The notes under the pieces are model-generated. The model saw only the letters and a program-made list of their open reading frames with translations, was not told the DNA's origin and searched no databases. From Chrysoperla carnea (Eukaryota; Arthropoda; Insecta; Neuroptera; Chrysopidae): a stretch of DNA of 64,000 bases. Position 1 is the first letter of the stretch. Each line of letters begins with the position of its first letter. Where the stretch lies: positions 95,536,368 through 95,600,367 of the forward strand of contig NC_058337.1 of the NCBI RefSeq assembly GCF_905475395.1, read 5' to 3'. The position numbers and the translations under genes are program-made. Below are positions 1 through 12,500 of this stretch, in pieces.

Positions 1-150
1 CAATACATCAGCCAGGTAGCCAGGGACCGTAAGTCTGAGTAAAAAGCCAAACATGTAAAAAAAAATTTTTTTGCAACGAACAGGTATGATGTTTGGTCAG
101 AATGTTAACAGATGTTTTTTAATCAGCCAGGTAGGCGGGGACCGTAAATC
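1..150. repeat. Short dispersed repeat, two units
   Basis: A motif beginning ATCAGCCAGGTAG is seen at 7 and again at 122, about 115 bp apart, each followed by a GGGACCGTAA segment. The reverse complement of the same motif recurs three times at 34371-34650. This makes it a dispersed, locally tandem repeat family. No coding potential is visible and the superfamily is not identified. The left copy is cut by the window edge. Confidence 0.6.
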
Positions 151-360
151 GGGGAGAAAAAAAAATTGGATGAAAGTTTAAAGACTTTTATATTGCCGTA
201 ATAACAGTTATAATGGCTATAACTACATATATTTCTTTACACATAAGGCGGAAATTTCACTTGTTCTCTGACAAATTTATAGGGGTGCAATAAAAAAATG
301 TTACAATCGAAGATTGAGTACTATTTCTGATTTGGGTTTATTTTTTTACTTTTTGATTCT

Positions 361-720
361 TTTACTAGTTTGTTTTAGTAGAGCGCAGAGGAGGGTATAA
401 ATTTTCATTTCCAACGTACCTATAATAATACAAAGACCCAATTGACCTAAGTTGCTCATTTACGAACTCGACCTGACTTTTTACGTCCTGAGTACTCTGT
501 ATTTCCGCTTGATATCTTCTTTCGTTTTTGAGTTATCGTGTTCACAGACGGGCGGGCGGACAACCGTAAATGGACTAATTAGGTGAATTTATGAACACCT
601 ATACCAAAATTTTGTTCGTAGCATCAATATTTTTAAGCGTTAGAAACTTGGGACCAAACTTAATATACCTTGATATATATTGCATATATACATGGTATAA
701 ATATAAATATAACAGGATTT
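361..720 (+). repeat. Dispersed repeat family copy 1
   Basis: This stretch shares long blocks with 36190-36600. They include the segment reading CTCATTTACGAACTCGACCT, the later AATGGACTAATTAGGTG, and ACACCTATACCAAAATTTT followed by an AT-rich TATA tail. A third, shorter copy lies at 61500-61710. Order and orientation of the blocks match copy 2, so they are copies of one mobile element, but no termini or coding remnant allow a superfamily call. Confidence 0.65.
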
Positions 721-1234
721 AAAGAGCCGTATATTAAAAAATATATTGGCCAAGGAGATTACAACAGCAACAGTTGTAATTAAGTGAAATTTCTCACAAT
801 TTAATCAAAACCGGATGACGTAATAAATGTTATAGTAAAGCATAAATAAATAAATAAAAAAGTGATATATGTTTTATAATCTCATTAGGACAGGACGCAC
901 CTACAATTTGCTTCTAGCTACAAAGAAACACTTAATCAAGAACCTGCTCCAATGTAAATTGTAAATTATATATTAAAAGCAGTGGTTTGACTGTGAATTA
1001 ATTGTTATTTATATTTCACTTACATCATCTATGTAATACAACATTGATGTACAAACTAACTTACTGAAAGTCTGTTTACCTAACATCATCTGTCAGTTCA
1101 TTATGAAGTTAACAAACAATATTTAATCAATTTGAATATACACAGTGGGATACAACCAAGATATACGATTTGTACACAAAAACACTAAACATAGGATTTA
1201 TTAACATAGGTGCATAATTGTTGTCAGTAGGAAC

Positions 1235-1330
1235 GGTTAGGTTAGGTTACACTGGCTATCCAGGTGTGAGCACTTAGACGGAAAGACCTAGCGTAATACC
1301 TGGAAGAAGGGGTCATCACACTAGGATCCA
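1235..1330 (+). repeat. TTAGG-containing dispersed element
   Basis: The stretch starts with about three TTAGG units (1235-1249) followed by ACACTGGCTATCCAGG, a CACTTAGAC segment and a later CATCACACTAGGATCC. TTAGG is the canonical insect telomere unit. Only about three units are present and the following unique-looking segment resembles dispersed arthropod repeats with a TTAGG head, so this is an interstitial repeat rather than a telomere. Family assignment is from memory and weak. Confidence 0.4.
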
Positions 1331-2952
1331 CTTTTTCTTGAAGCATTTAGAGCTGTTGAAAAAAAGCAGTAAAATCCTTAATCTTTTCAACGCCAAAATG
1401 TCGTCACAGAAGGCTAACCAAAATGTGCCAGTCTTTTCGAAGCAAAAGCTTGGTAAAGGCAAAGAAATTGGGCCGTCTTTTCTTATTTTTCATTATAGCA
1501 GCTCCAGCAGTAGACGTACTGCACTATTCGACCTAGGAGCTCACCATGCTTGCCTGCCAGCCAACGTTCTGTAGCATCCTTAATGTCTAAACTATTCGGT
1601 TTACAAAAAAATGATTAAAACAAAAAATGCTTGCGTATTTATAAAGAATAACTTTCTAATTTAAAGCGTTCATCTATTGTTTATCAGTTATGAATCAGAG
1701 TGAGATATTCCTCGCTTAAATTTATCGAGTTTCAAGCATATGTCAACTTAAAAAAAGCACCCTGTATACGGTGTGAGTATAAAGAGCGGCAAATATTATT
1801 TTTAAGCTAGAGCGGCTTTTAAAACTATTTAACCTAGACCGGCTACATAGCCAAATCGGGCCCTAGATCATATCTGTATCTTCCAGTACTACAAGTAAAT
1901 TTCTCCACTTAATACTGATATTTCTTAAGATGTTTTCATAAACAATTGTCAAATATACCAAGCTGGAAAATTTGATATTTTATTTGAGAAGACAGGGTAG
2001 GGTACATCTTGACTGGATACGAATAGCTTAAAATGTGTCCCCTCACTGCTGATAATAATCGAACAAGTAGTTCTCTAAACAGTATCTGTTTCTATGAGTT
2101 TTCTAGTAATTATTATATCCTTAAAAATAATACATAATATCACCACTTCTGGACTATTACCACTATTGAGTCAAACAAAAGCGAATAAGGCATAATCGAC
2201 TTAAAATTATTAATAAAATACGTTCTTTAAATAGGTATGCACGTCGAGTGAAGGACAGCCTGTATATCATAATTATTAATGAAGCCATATATCAGATAAA
2301 TCAGATGATGTTGCTACGCGTCGTGATGAAACAAATGATAACATTAAATTTCGACATACGACTTTTAATATTGAAACCCAATAGGCTTTAATCTAAAAAC
2401 GTAAACTTTTAATAAATTTAATAAATGGCATATAAATCTGAAAACATATTTACTTAAAAAATTGATTTGCTTAATTCTTTAAAAAAAATTCCCAATTTTA
2501 ATACAAGATGCTTAACAAACTAGACAACCCAGAAAAGTCCTTTGGCGTTTACGCCAACGAACTTTTTTCAAATTGCATTCATAAGAAATATTATTGAATT
2601 TCAATGGGATTTTCACTAAAATAGCGAATGAGTTTCTTGAAGTGACTACCAAAGTTATTTACTTTGACTGCGCAATAGACAGAAACATTCTTAGGGAGTA
2701 GCTTCGTCGTTTATTGACAGCTAAAACGCAAATCGATCGATGATAATTCAGTTGAAGTTTTTACAACCTAATAAAATTTCAAAGATTTCATTGTACTATT
2801 TGTAACCACGATATTTGTATTCAGCAACCCAAAAAACATCGGTAACAAAACAGTACCGAAATGATCCTTAGATTTTTCCCTTATGCTTAGATTACCGAAA
2901 TTGAAAATTATTAATATTTATTTTGATTTAAAAAAAAAATAAATTCACTTAC
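1331..2952. other. Non-coding, no gene recognised
   Basis: AT-rich sequence with no convincing open frame on either strand. A 78-codon open stretch at 1338-1574 (+) has no recognisable domain or codon bias. If mitoguardin continues to the left, this is part of its third intron and the next minus-strand exon lies here unrecognised or beyond the window edge. Confidence 0.5.
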
Positions 2953-5900
2953 CCATTACGCCTAACTGTTGTGGTGACATATTCTCCAAAGTATTTTGCT
3001 GACTGCTGTCAGTGAATCCTTGTGGTATTGGTGTATTTGAATATTCGGATGCTAGCGATATACGATCACTAAGTTGCATGGCTGCACTATTTCGATACAT
3101 TGCTGTCCTACGACCCGGACTATCACTTCTACGAGCCGATGTGTGTGACATAAGATCCGATAGTAAAACTAAAAAAAAAAATTGTCTAGTTTTTATTACT
3201 GTTCCAAGTAAAAATAAATTTTAAATGAAAATCAAAAATTACATCTGATAGAATTAATTGTTTAAATACCCTGCTATACTAGGATATTAATGATTGAAGC
3301 CGTTTTCTATCTTTAACTATCAAAATTACAGTTCATCCTGTAAAAATCAATTATCAAATCATTGACACAGATTTGCCCTTTCATATTTTGAATATCGATA
3401 AATTTATTCTTTTCCGAAGAAAGTCTTTGGTAACAAAATTACACAATATATGCATTTTTAATTTTTTTACCGACTTTAAACAAAAAAGGAGTAGGTTATC
3501 AATTCGACTGTATTTGTTTTTTTTTTATGTGTTTTACCTCAGAACTTTTGACTGGGTGAACCGATTTTGATGATTCTTTATCGATTTGAAAGCTGATGCT
3601 TCCCGTGTGATCCCATTCATTATTTTTTAGTAGAGTTCTGACATCGGCATCCATGACATAAAAGCATTAAAGTCTTAAATTTGCATTAAGTATGCACGAC
3701 AAGAGAACGAATAGCTCAATATCACGCCAACCGATTTCGATGATGCTTTTTTTAGTGAGAAATAAGTTAGTGTACTTCAGATTCACTAATAATCACAAAA
3801 TAAATAAAAAAATTTAACAAAAAGAAAACCGACTTCAAAAGATAAACTTTTCCAAAACAAATTAATATTCACTAAAAAGTAAAAAAATAACGATAATATA
3901 ATGTAGTTAAAATTATTATTATTTTTGGAGTCGGTGTCAGCCAAGCTAATGTAGCAAACTGTTCTGTCAGAGTTGTTTCGTTGGCTGACACCGACTCCAA
4001 AAATGACAATAATTTTAACTACATTATATTATCGTTTTTTTTTTTTACTTTTTAGTGCGTATTAATTTGTTTTGGAAAAGTTTATCTTTTGAAGTCGGTT
4101 TTCTTTTTGTTAAAAGTTTTTTTATTCATTATTTTGGTCTGAAGTCAAAATTATTACAAGTTTATTTTTGCATTTTATAGCTAGTGTGCTATGGAATGTA
4201 AAAACTTGACAAATTAAGAATTTAAAAGTGTCATGTATTCAAATATTTTTTAAAAAATTGTAATAATTTTGAGTGTCAACCAAAATAATGAACAAATTAA
4301 AAATGCTAATTTTGTCAAGAAAATCGGTATATGGGTATAAAAACAATATTCTTTTAGCAACTTTTTTTAAATAATTTTTTCGATATCTCTACCGCGAAAC
4401 AAAATATTAATGATCGACCCTATTTTTCAATTTGTAAAAGGCTGAGTTTAAAGTTCGGATTTCGCTTAAGTGTCTTAAAAAATGTATTTCATCACCCTGT
4501 AGGACTGTATGACACAAACATTCAAAATGGTATTCCGGTATACCGGTATTCCTTTAAATAAAGAAAATATGGGTGTTTTTTCTTCACTTTGAATGCGAAA
4601 TGATGTATATAAAGTACATTGGTCAGAAAAATCCCACGAGCCGTTTAAGCAGAAGAAGAATAAGTGATATAAATGTTGACAAGCAACCGGACCAAGTTGG
4701 AGGAAATTGGAATTTCTTCAGCAGTTTTCTAAGACTATCATATTTTTCAAATTTAAAAAATTATCCTTTCCCTTCTCGTTAACCATTGTTAAAAAGAAAA
4801 AAATATTATGACCATCCGTTTCTAGTTTCAGTGTATGTCCACAGGGCAGAAAATGTCTTAGTCAGATATGTTTGGAAGAAGGGAATGGTAAATAAAGCAA
4901 AAAATATTTAACTAACCTCTTCCAAGCTAGAAATGTGGAAAAAAATAGGCAATGAGGTGTATACCGTCTAAATCCTTGTGTTATCGTAATATCGTATTCT
5001 TATTTATATATAAAAATACTTTGGTCAAAAAAATCTCACGAACGGTTTACACGGATAAAGTTTTAAGTGAGTCTTTAAAATGTTGATAAGCCATCAAGTT
5101 GAAAAGGGTCTAGAACAGTGAAATGTTGCCAATAAAGAAGAAATTCTTTTTTTACTGTATTTTTCAATAACCAGAGGTCAGGCAGTAAGCATCTATACAT
5201 CCAGCTTGGTTCCACTGCCCAGACTAATAAGTTTCCACCAAAAATACAATAAGTGCAATGAATAACGAACTAAAAAAGTATTTTATTTTCACAGGCTTTC
5301 ATGTATGTAATAAAAAATAATATTCCTCAGTCAATAGAAGTAACAGAGATACTAACTAATTACACTGCAACTAAAATCGAACGGATCTATTTATCATTTG
5401 TTCATATACACTAGCTCAAGGTTGCAAGCGCAATTATATAAACTATTTAATAGGCCAACAATTGAATATACGTACACCTAAAGTTAAATTCATCTTGATT
5501 AACCGCAATTGAATCAATATTAAAATTACAGAGTTCCTTTTCGATTTTAATTGTTGAAGTGAATTTAAATTTAAAACAATCATTAATCAAAACTACGCAT
5601 GTGCATACAATTATTAATGAAAAATACGCAAGCGTATGTAAAGTTTATTTTAAAAAATTTCAAAAATTCGTACCTCCATTTGGACTGCGAATTCCGGAAC
5701 CCCGAACTCTTTTTCCGCCAAGTTTTCGATATAAACCTTGATAAGCCGGACCACGCCGCCGACGTAAATATCGTGCAAGTAATGCAAAAATTGCTACGCC
5801 AGCAGTGAATGACCAAAACATAAACTGCAAATGTAAAATTTTGGAGTACTTATTAAGATTTCCACTTACCGCAAAATAAAAATTTATCTTTACCTTTTGA

Positions 5901-5998
5901 TTTTTTGTTAATATAATACTAGGCATCGCAAATAGTTTACTAACACTGGGGAAAGTAGTGATAGTCGAAAATTTCGGTAATGGTTTAGATAGAGACAT
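2953..5998 (-). CDS. Miga: Mitoguardin (FAM73/MIGA), N-terminal exons
   Basis: Three minus-strand exons join in phase: 5998-5894 (start ATG), 5824-5674 and 3168-2953, giving 157 codons before the gene runs leftwards out of view. Residues 36-55 form one membrane helix (FMFWSFTAGVAIFALLARYL). An Arg-rich patch (RRRRG) and a Ser/Arg-rich linker follow, and the visible part ends in ENMSPQQLGVMG. That order (N-terminal helix, basic patch, Ser-rich linker, then the start of the conserved helical domain) is that of mitoguardins, outer-mitochondrial-membrane proteins that promote mitochondrial fusion and lipid exchange. Donors read GTAAAG, GTACGA and GTAAGT; acceptors are CAG and TAG. The main conserved domain is not in view, so the call rests on the N-terminus. 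It is divergent with FBXO42, 592 bp away. Confidence 0.72.
3464..3640 (+). repeat. CCGACTT-type dispersed repeat
   Basis: This begins TTTTTTACCGACTTTAAAC and contains GACTGGGTGAACCGATTTTG and a segment ending TGATCCCATTCATT. These phrases resemble a repeat widely scattered in insect introns. It lies within mitoguardin intron 2 just left of the palindrome, whose arms also carry an ACCGACTTCAAAAG motif. No intact coding region. Probably a transposon tail; superfamily not determined. Confidence 0.5.
3797..4133. repeat. Large palindrome with ~150-bp arms
   Basis: The left arm (3797-3943) and right arm (3982-4133) are reverse complements with only a few mismatches and small length changes in A/T runs. 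They are separated by a 38-bp spacer. The innermost paired bases read TCGGTGTCAGCCA on the left and TGGCTGACACCGA on the right. The outer arms contain the AAACCGACTTCAAAAG motif. The structure would fold into a long hairpin and fits a foldback element or two head-to-head copies of one repeat tail. It lies in mitoguardin intron 2. Confidence 0.9.
4601..5105 (+). repeat. Diverged pair of ~100-bp repeats
   Basis: Segments near 4601-4700 and 5005-5105 share TTGGTCA.AAAAATC.CACGA followed by a gapped match ending in AAATGTTGA.AAGC. The two copies are ~405 bp apart in direct orientation within mitoguardin intron 2. They look like an old local duplication or two old copies of one repeat. No gene is seen here. 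Confidence 0.4.
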
Positions 5999-6590
5999 TT
6001 TTCTAGTTTATTTTTTAAATTACAAGAATTATTATTTTATTGAAACACAAGTACACAAATCACATAATATGAAAAACTTAGGTTATGTTTTTAAAATAAT
6101 TATATACAAAGGGATAATAAAAGTTTTAAGGCATTGAAAGGAATTTTTTATTTGCAAAAAAATGTATCCCTATAATAAAACCGCAATTCAAATAAAATTA
6201 TTATCATTTGAATTTTTTTTATAAATTCATCATAAATTCACGAACGCCACTGACTTCTTAGTTCATATGTCAGTCAGTTTTGTTTACATTTCGGCAGCAC
6301 CTGTCAATATAATCGAAACTTTTCATTCGTTATAAATATGGATTTAATTTTTCAAAATTAATACAATGGCAATTATTATATTATAAAATTTATTAATATT
6401 CAAAATTTACTTAGTAATCTCAATTTTAAGTGAATATCAAAAGAAAATACATTTTTCATATTCGTGACATGCGCAGTGTTTAAAATCATGTTGTCAAACA
6501 TAACCCAAATAAGCAGCTGATTTTCTGTGTACACTTATGGCTGTCATAATAAGATAAATTGCTTAAAAACTTGTCTTTAGCTTAGACAAT
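5999..6590. promoter_or_regulatory. Divergent promoter region, mitoguardin/FBXO42
   Basis: 592 bp separate the start codons of mitoguardin (5998, minus) and FBXO42 (6591, plus), which point away from each other. The stretch must hold both 5' UTRs and promoters, so a shared bidirectional promoter is plausible. It is AT-rich with no repeat recognised and no clear TATA box that I would trust over background. Confidence 0.5.
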
Positions 6591-9500
6591 ATGACACCAA
6601 CATTGTTTACAATCGACGATTTACCTGATGAAATTTTAGAATTTATTCTATCATATCTCCCGCCTTATAAAGATTTAGAAGAATGTATGAGTGTGAATAA
6701 ACGATGGTATCGTAGTGTACAAAGTTAGTATATTAAAACAGACTTGCATGATTTCACAGTTATTTGTTTATAATAATTATATTCATTTCAAATAATTCTA
6801 TTTAGATGTAATGCGAACAACTAAGAATAATTTAAATCGTGCCATATCTGATTTTAATATACAATGGAACAGTTTGCGTCCAGTCGAAATGGCACCAACA
6901 ATAACAAAACGTTACTGCCACTCAGCTTGCGTTCATGGTAATTCAATGTACGTATTTGGAGGTTGTACGTCATCATCCACTACATTTAATGATCTCTGGC
7001 GATTAGATTTATCAAAACGACAATGGGTTCGACCACTCACAATGGGCACATATCCGTCCCCTAAGGCATGTGCAACTCTAGCCTGTTACAAAGATTCACT
7101 GATACTATTCGGGGGTTGGACTCATCCATCTCCATATCCTTTACATCAAGCATGGCGCCTATTTAACGAATTACATGTTTACAATATTACATCAAATCGA
7201 TGGACTTGTATAAATAGTCCAAATCATCCACCCCCAATTGCTGGCCATTCAGTAACAATACATGGTAATCTGATGATCTTGTTTGGTGGATTGCAAAGAA
7301 CAACAATACCTGGACAATATTCAACATCAAATGATTTATGGTGTTTGAATTTAGAAACATTTACGTGGTATAAACAGACAACATCGAATTTAAAACCGGT
7401 GCCACGATATGGCCATTCTCAAATCATTTTAGATGAAAAACATATTCTAATTATTGGTGGCTGCGGAGGTCCTAATAGTATGTATCACGATGTGTGGATA
7501 TTGGAAATAAACGATCATATTTGGAATTGGAGTAAATTACCTGTTCGGAACAAAGAATGGGCTCCAACACAACTTTGGTGTAATCCGGCCTGCCAGGTAT
7601 TTATTATTATCTGTAAATTAAGGTATCTGCGCCCACGACTACATTGCGTAGTTTACGGAATCATAGCTCTTAAAATATAAAATTCGTTCCTAAATACAAG
7701 CCGTTTTACTGTTCATTTCGGTTTGTCTTTGTCATTCTTATATATTTAACATAAGTATGGCAAAACCTAGATGGGCAGCATAATTTCCTCTATTTAGGTA
7801 CAGACTGATTAGACAATATATTTTAAAGTGAACAATGCTATTGACTTATTACTCTTACTCTTTTCGTCACTGTTTATTCGTGAAATCATGTCTACTAAAA
7901 CTTGACCAACGAATAGATTTTTGAAGAAAATTATACTTAAATCGGATAATTTATTCTTTAATTATAACCACACTAGAAACAAACTGCCTTTTAAGACAGA
8001 AAGGTAGTCTCAAAGACTGTATTTTAAATTATAAGGAAGAAAAAATTCAGTTATCAAAAATTTGAATCACAAAAAAAAACTGAAAATTTTTATAATTTAC
8101 TCTTAAAATGTCTATTGTAAATAAATTTTTTTCTAAATCTTCGAACCGTCCATAGTAGGCTTTTAAAAATCTATTTTGCAGTTTTCTTTGATTTTTTTGA
8201 GAAGAATAAATATTTATTTTCTTATTTCCTTAAAGTTTGAATGTTTTCACACTAAAACTTTTATCCTTCCCAGAGCTTTCACATTTTTTAATTAAAATTA
8301 TCCGTCATTGAAAATTTCATAAAACTCAAGCTACAAGCACACGGTTAAATATTAAAGAATGTAAATTATTTGGAATATAATTTTAGATTGGTAACAAAAT
8401 AGTGGTTTTAAGTCGAAGTGCCGAATCGGTAGGGTGTACACCATCCTATTCAGCAAAATGGAATGTTCCTGCTCAATTGAGACCAAATGTTTGGGTTCCG
8501 CCTCCTCCTCAAGATATGCCTGATATACCTGTAAGACGTAATGAGCCAGTAATCCCGGATCGAGATGAAAATGTGAATGGTCGTCGTGGAAGATTTAATA
8601 ATCGAGATAATGTACCCAGTTCGAGTAGTGATGAAGATATGGAACCTATTGCTGGACCTTCAGGGCTTAATAGAAGTGCTAAACCAGAATTGCAAAGAGG
8701 TAAAATTTTTGACTTTTTTAATCTTACATCAATTTTTTTTATTTTGGAAATGATCAAGTATGTTAATTAGACTTAAAAAGTAGCATGTTGAATAGAATTA
8801 ACAAGCAAAACCACAGCTGATAGTTTCAAAGGTTTCCTAAGAAAAAAAGCAAAATAAATAAATTTGTCGATACATTTTTTGAAATTTACATGCTTTGAAA
8901 CGAATAGTGGCATATACATATTTTGGTAAAAAGAATTAATTTGTCAATATGCAAACGTATAATCGCGATCTATACTAGACTCTACATGGAAAATAGAAAA
9001 GAGGAAAACAAACTTATATTGCAATTAAACTGAAAAAATGGAACTTTTAATTACAAGTGTAACTGAACTTAAGCCTTTACAAGTACAGTGGAACCTTCGA
9101 GTCTCAACCCTCAGTAAGTCGAAAAAATTTCCTTCCACAGAACTCCTAGACACGTGGTATCTCGAATTATTTAGACTTTATAACTGGAACAAAATGTTTT
9201 CCCCCTTCGGTATTGGTACATATTTGCAACTCGAATTTCAAAAAGTAGACTCTGTAAGACGTAGTTAGTAAAATATAATGGCGTAATTTGTTTCAATAAA
9301 TATATACTTGAAAATAGCACCCTTCTAAGTCCAAATTTTAGCAATTAAATCCTCTGTATCTCGAACTACTGGTTAAGTTGAAAACTCATTAACTCGAAAT
9401 TAACTCGTGTTATCAAGGTTCCACTGTATATATAAGAGATATTAATAATATCGTTAAATGAAACAAACCATTGTTAATGGTTTAAGAATAAAAAATTCGT

Positions 9501-12500
9501 GAGCAATGAAGCTCTAATACTAAGGTTATATGTGGTCATAGCAAATACAAACCGATAACGCAGAAGCAGCATCAACTAAACAAATTACCTCTCAGTAAGA
9601 TTTAATCGAATTTCGCTAAGAAGCGAATTTTTTTCCCCTGACAATTCCCTCAAATCACTGAAACCAACCAAATAACCTCATTATACTTAAAGATACATAT
9701 AGATATATATTTTTTAGCGAATTTCCATAGATGTCAAAAATGGTTATCGTTAAAATTTTTATATACGTATAAAATTCAGCACCGTTACGAGAGTACATAG
9801 CGCCGGTGGCAAGTATTTAGGTTGTGCCTTATATATATATCGCGATCAGCCTATCGATTTTGATGAAAATTTGTATACTGATTGTATTTACCTTAAAGAG
9901 TCTGTACATTTAACTAATAAACTTTCTAAATTTATTCAAATGGCAGAGTATCTTATTAAAGTATTGATTTCTCTCTACGTTTCCGAGCAAAACAAGGAAC
10001 TCATTACTCTCCTAAATGATGCTGGGATATTTTGCATAAGAAACTGATTAACCTACAAAATCGAAATTTTATTGATAATAAATAAAGTAAATAATAAAGA
10101 GTAATACAAACAAAATTGAATTAAAATTGTAATTATTATTAATATATTCGCTGTTCAATAAAGGTGTCAAAAAGTACCATATTGGCAATTTTGATAAATC
10201 AAGTATGTAATCCTACTAAATTTTGGTCGTACTTTTCAAATTTGTGTTCAAAATTAACCTAGCTCTAATAGGTTTCAAGAATTTGGAGTCCTGATCCCGT
10301 AATTAAGCACATAAGTGATAGCTAGCGAAAAATTGACTTCAAAGTTGAAAAGATTTACCCAAAATTAATGGGTTTCAAAAAAAATTCCACTAAGATCGAA
10401 TCAAATTAACCTGTGTTATCAAAAAAATCGAATTTTTTAACTTTATGACGTCATCAGAATGTAAAAAAATTTAATTTTGCTCTATCATATCCAAATTTTA
10501 TCCAATTTTAATAAACCAAGTATGTAATCCTACTAAATTTGAGTCATACTTTTCAAATTTGTGAACAAAATTAACCTAGCTCTAATAGGTTTCAAGAATG
10601 TGGAGTCCTGGTCCCGTAATTAAGCACATAAGTGATAGCTAGCGAAAAACTAACATCATAGCTGAAAAGAATGACCTAAAATTAGTGGGTTTCAAAAAAA
10701 ATTCCAATAAGATCGGATCAAATTAGCCTGTGTTATCAAAAAAATCGAATTTTTTAACTTTATGACGTCATCAGAATCCAAAAAATTTAATTTTGCTCTA
10801 TCATATCCAAATTTTATCCAATTTTAATAAACCAAGTATGTAATCCTACTAAATTTAAGTCATACTTTTCAAATTTGTGAACAAAATTAACCTAGCTCTA
10901 ATAGGTTTCAAGAATGTGGAGTCCTGGTCCCGTAATTAAGCACATAAGTGATAGCTAGCGAAAAACTAACATCATAGCTGAAAAGAATGACCTAAAATTA
11001 GTGGGTTTCAAAAAAAATTCCAATAAGATCGGATCAAATTAGCCTGTGTTATCAAAAAAATCGAATTTTTTAACTTTATGACGTCATCAGAATCCAAAAA
11101 ATTTAATTTTGCTCTATCATATCCAAATTTTATCCAATTTTAATAAACCAAGTATGTAATCCTACTAAATTTGGGTCATACTTTTCAAATTTGTGATCAA
11201 AATTAACCTAGCTCTAATAGGTTTCAAGAATGTGGAGTCCTGGTCTCGTAATTAAGCACATAAGTGATAGATAGCGAAAAACTGACATCACAAGTATGTA
11301 ATCCTACTAAATTTGGGTCATACTTTTCAAATTTGAAATTATTCGAACATCGTTACAGATAGAGCAAAACTTTAAATTGTAACAATGTTTCTCATTAAAA
11401 TACTAAAAACTAGTTCGAAGTTTTTGATTCATGTAATTCCAATAAGAGTGTTTTCGAATATAAGGTCTTCATACGAAAATGCTTTTTATTGGCTCAACAC
11501 ATAGCTTCTTGAGCCAAGACTTGATTAATTAAATACAATACTTATTACGGTTTAGGTGTTAAAATATTTTCAAAAAAAATTCAACCTTCAAATTTTCTCT
11601 AAACTTACATGACCTTGGCATAACCCCCACAAAATAAAAGAAATAACATCTTGTTGAGGATTATTCTGAGAGGAGGTGGGTAAACCAACTTATTCCACGC
11701 ACTGATGCCTCTATGCTTCTAACAAAATTACAAACACCATTTTTTCGAAGAAGGGGCAGATTCGGTATAAATTTTATAAATTCTGATGTCTGCCGCTCTA
11801 AGGGGGGCGTTTTAGAATACTCTATTACAGTAAATGTATTACCCCTCTTGACCATTAAACGTTTATTCTAAAACAATCGGTATAGTATGTAATTATTAAC
11901 TATGTAATTATTTTCAACATGAATTTTATGCATATCATTTGATGCATGCATACACGAGTTCTTCTATATTAAATTAATACATTAATATACTTTGTTGATT
12001 ATTATGAAAAATATTATGATGATGCATACAATTTTTGTTTCAGAACCTTTATCACCTCCACAAAAACTAAAAATTCCCAGAACCTATGATTCACCATTAA
12101 ATTTAGCAGCATTTCTACCAACAGTTGAACGTAGAAATCGTGAAAGACAATTAGCATTATTACGTAAAATGGAAAAACGTTTAGCATTATTACGTAAAAT
12201 GGAAGAAAATCCAGAACAAGAAAAAAAAGACAAATCAGATACTCAAAATGATCAACCTTCTAAACCAAAAAAACAACGAAAACATGTATTGGGAATGTAT
12301 GTTTTAGATATTTCACAAGCACTTGCCGATGATCCTTATGCTACTTGGTTACCATGGAAAAGTACTGAATTATCATCGTATGGTCCTGAAGAAACTATTC
12401 TATATACATTAGTCCCCGGTAAAGGGGAATTAATAATGTTTGGTGGCATTCAAAAAGATGGCAATGTTTTAAATTGCTTAAATTGTTTGTCAAATTGTAT

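Noticed and set aside
1235-1249. TTAGG repeats as a telomere
   Set aside because: Only about three units, embedded among ordinary genes and followed by a dispersed-repeat sequence.
1338-1574. 78-codon open frame on the plus strand
   Set aside because: No domain, Ser/Lys-rich by composition, adjacent to a repeat, and no supporting splice or neighbour context.
9038-9268. 76-codon open frame
   Set aside because: It runs across the end of the pogo-like MITE, so the frame is formed partly by transposon terminus sequence.
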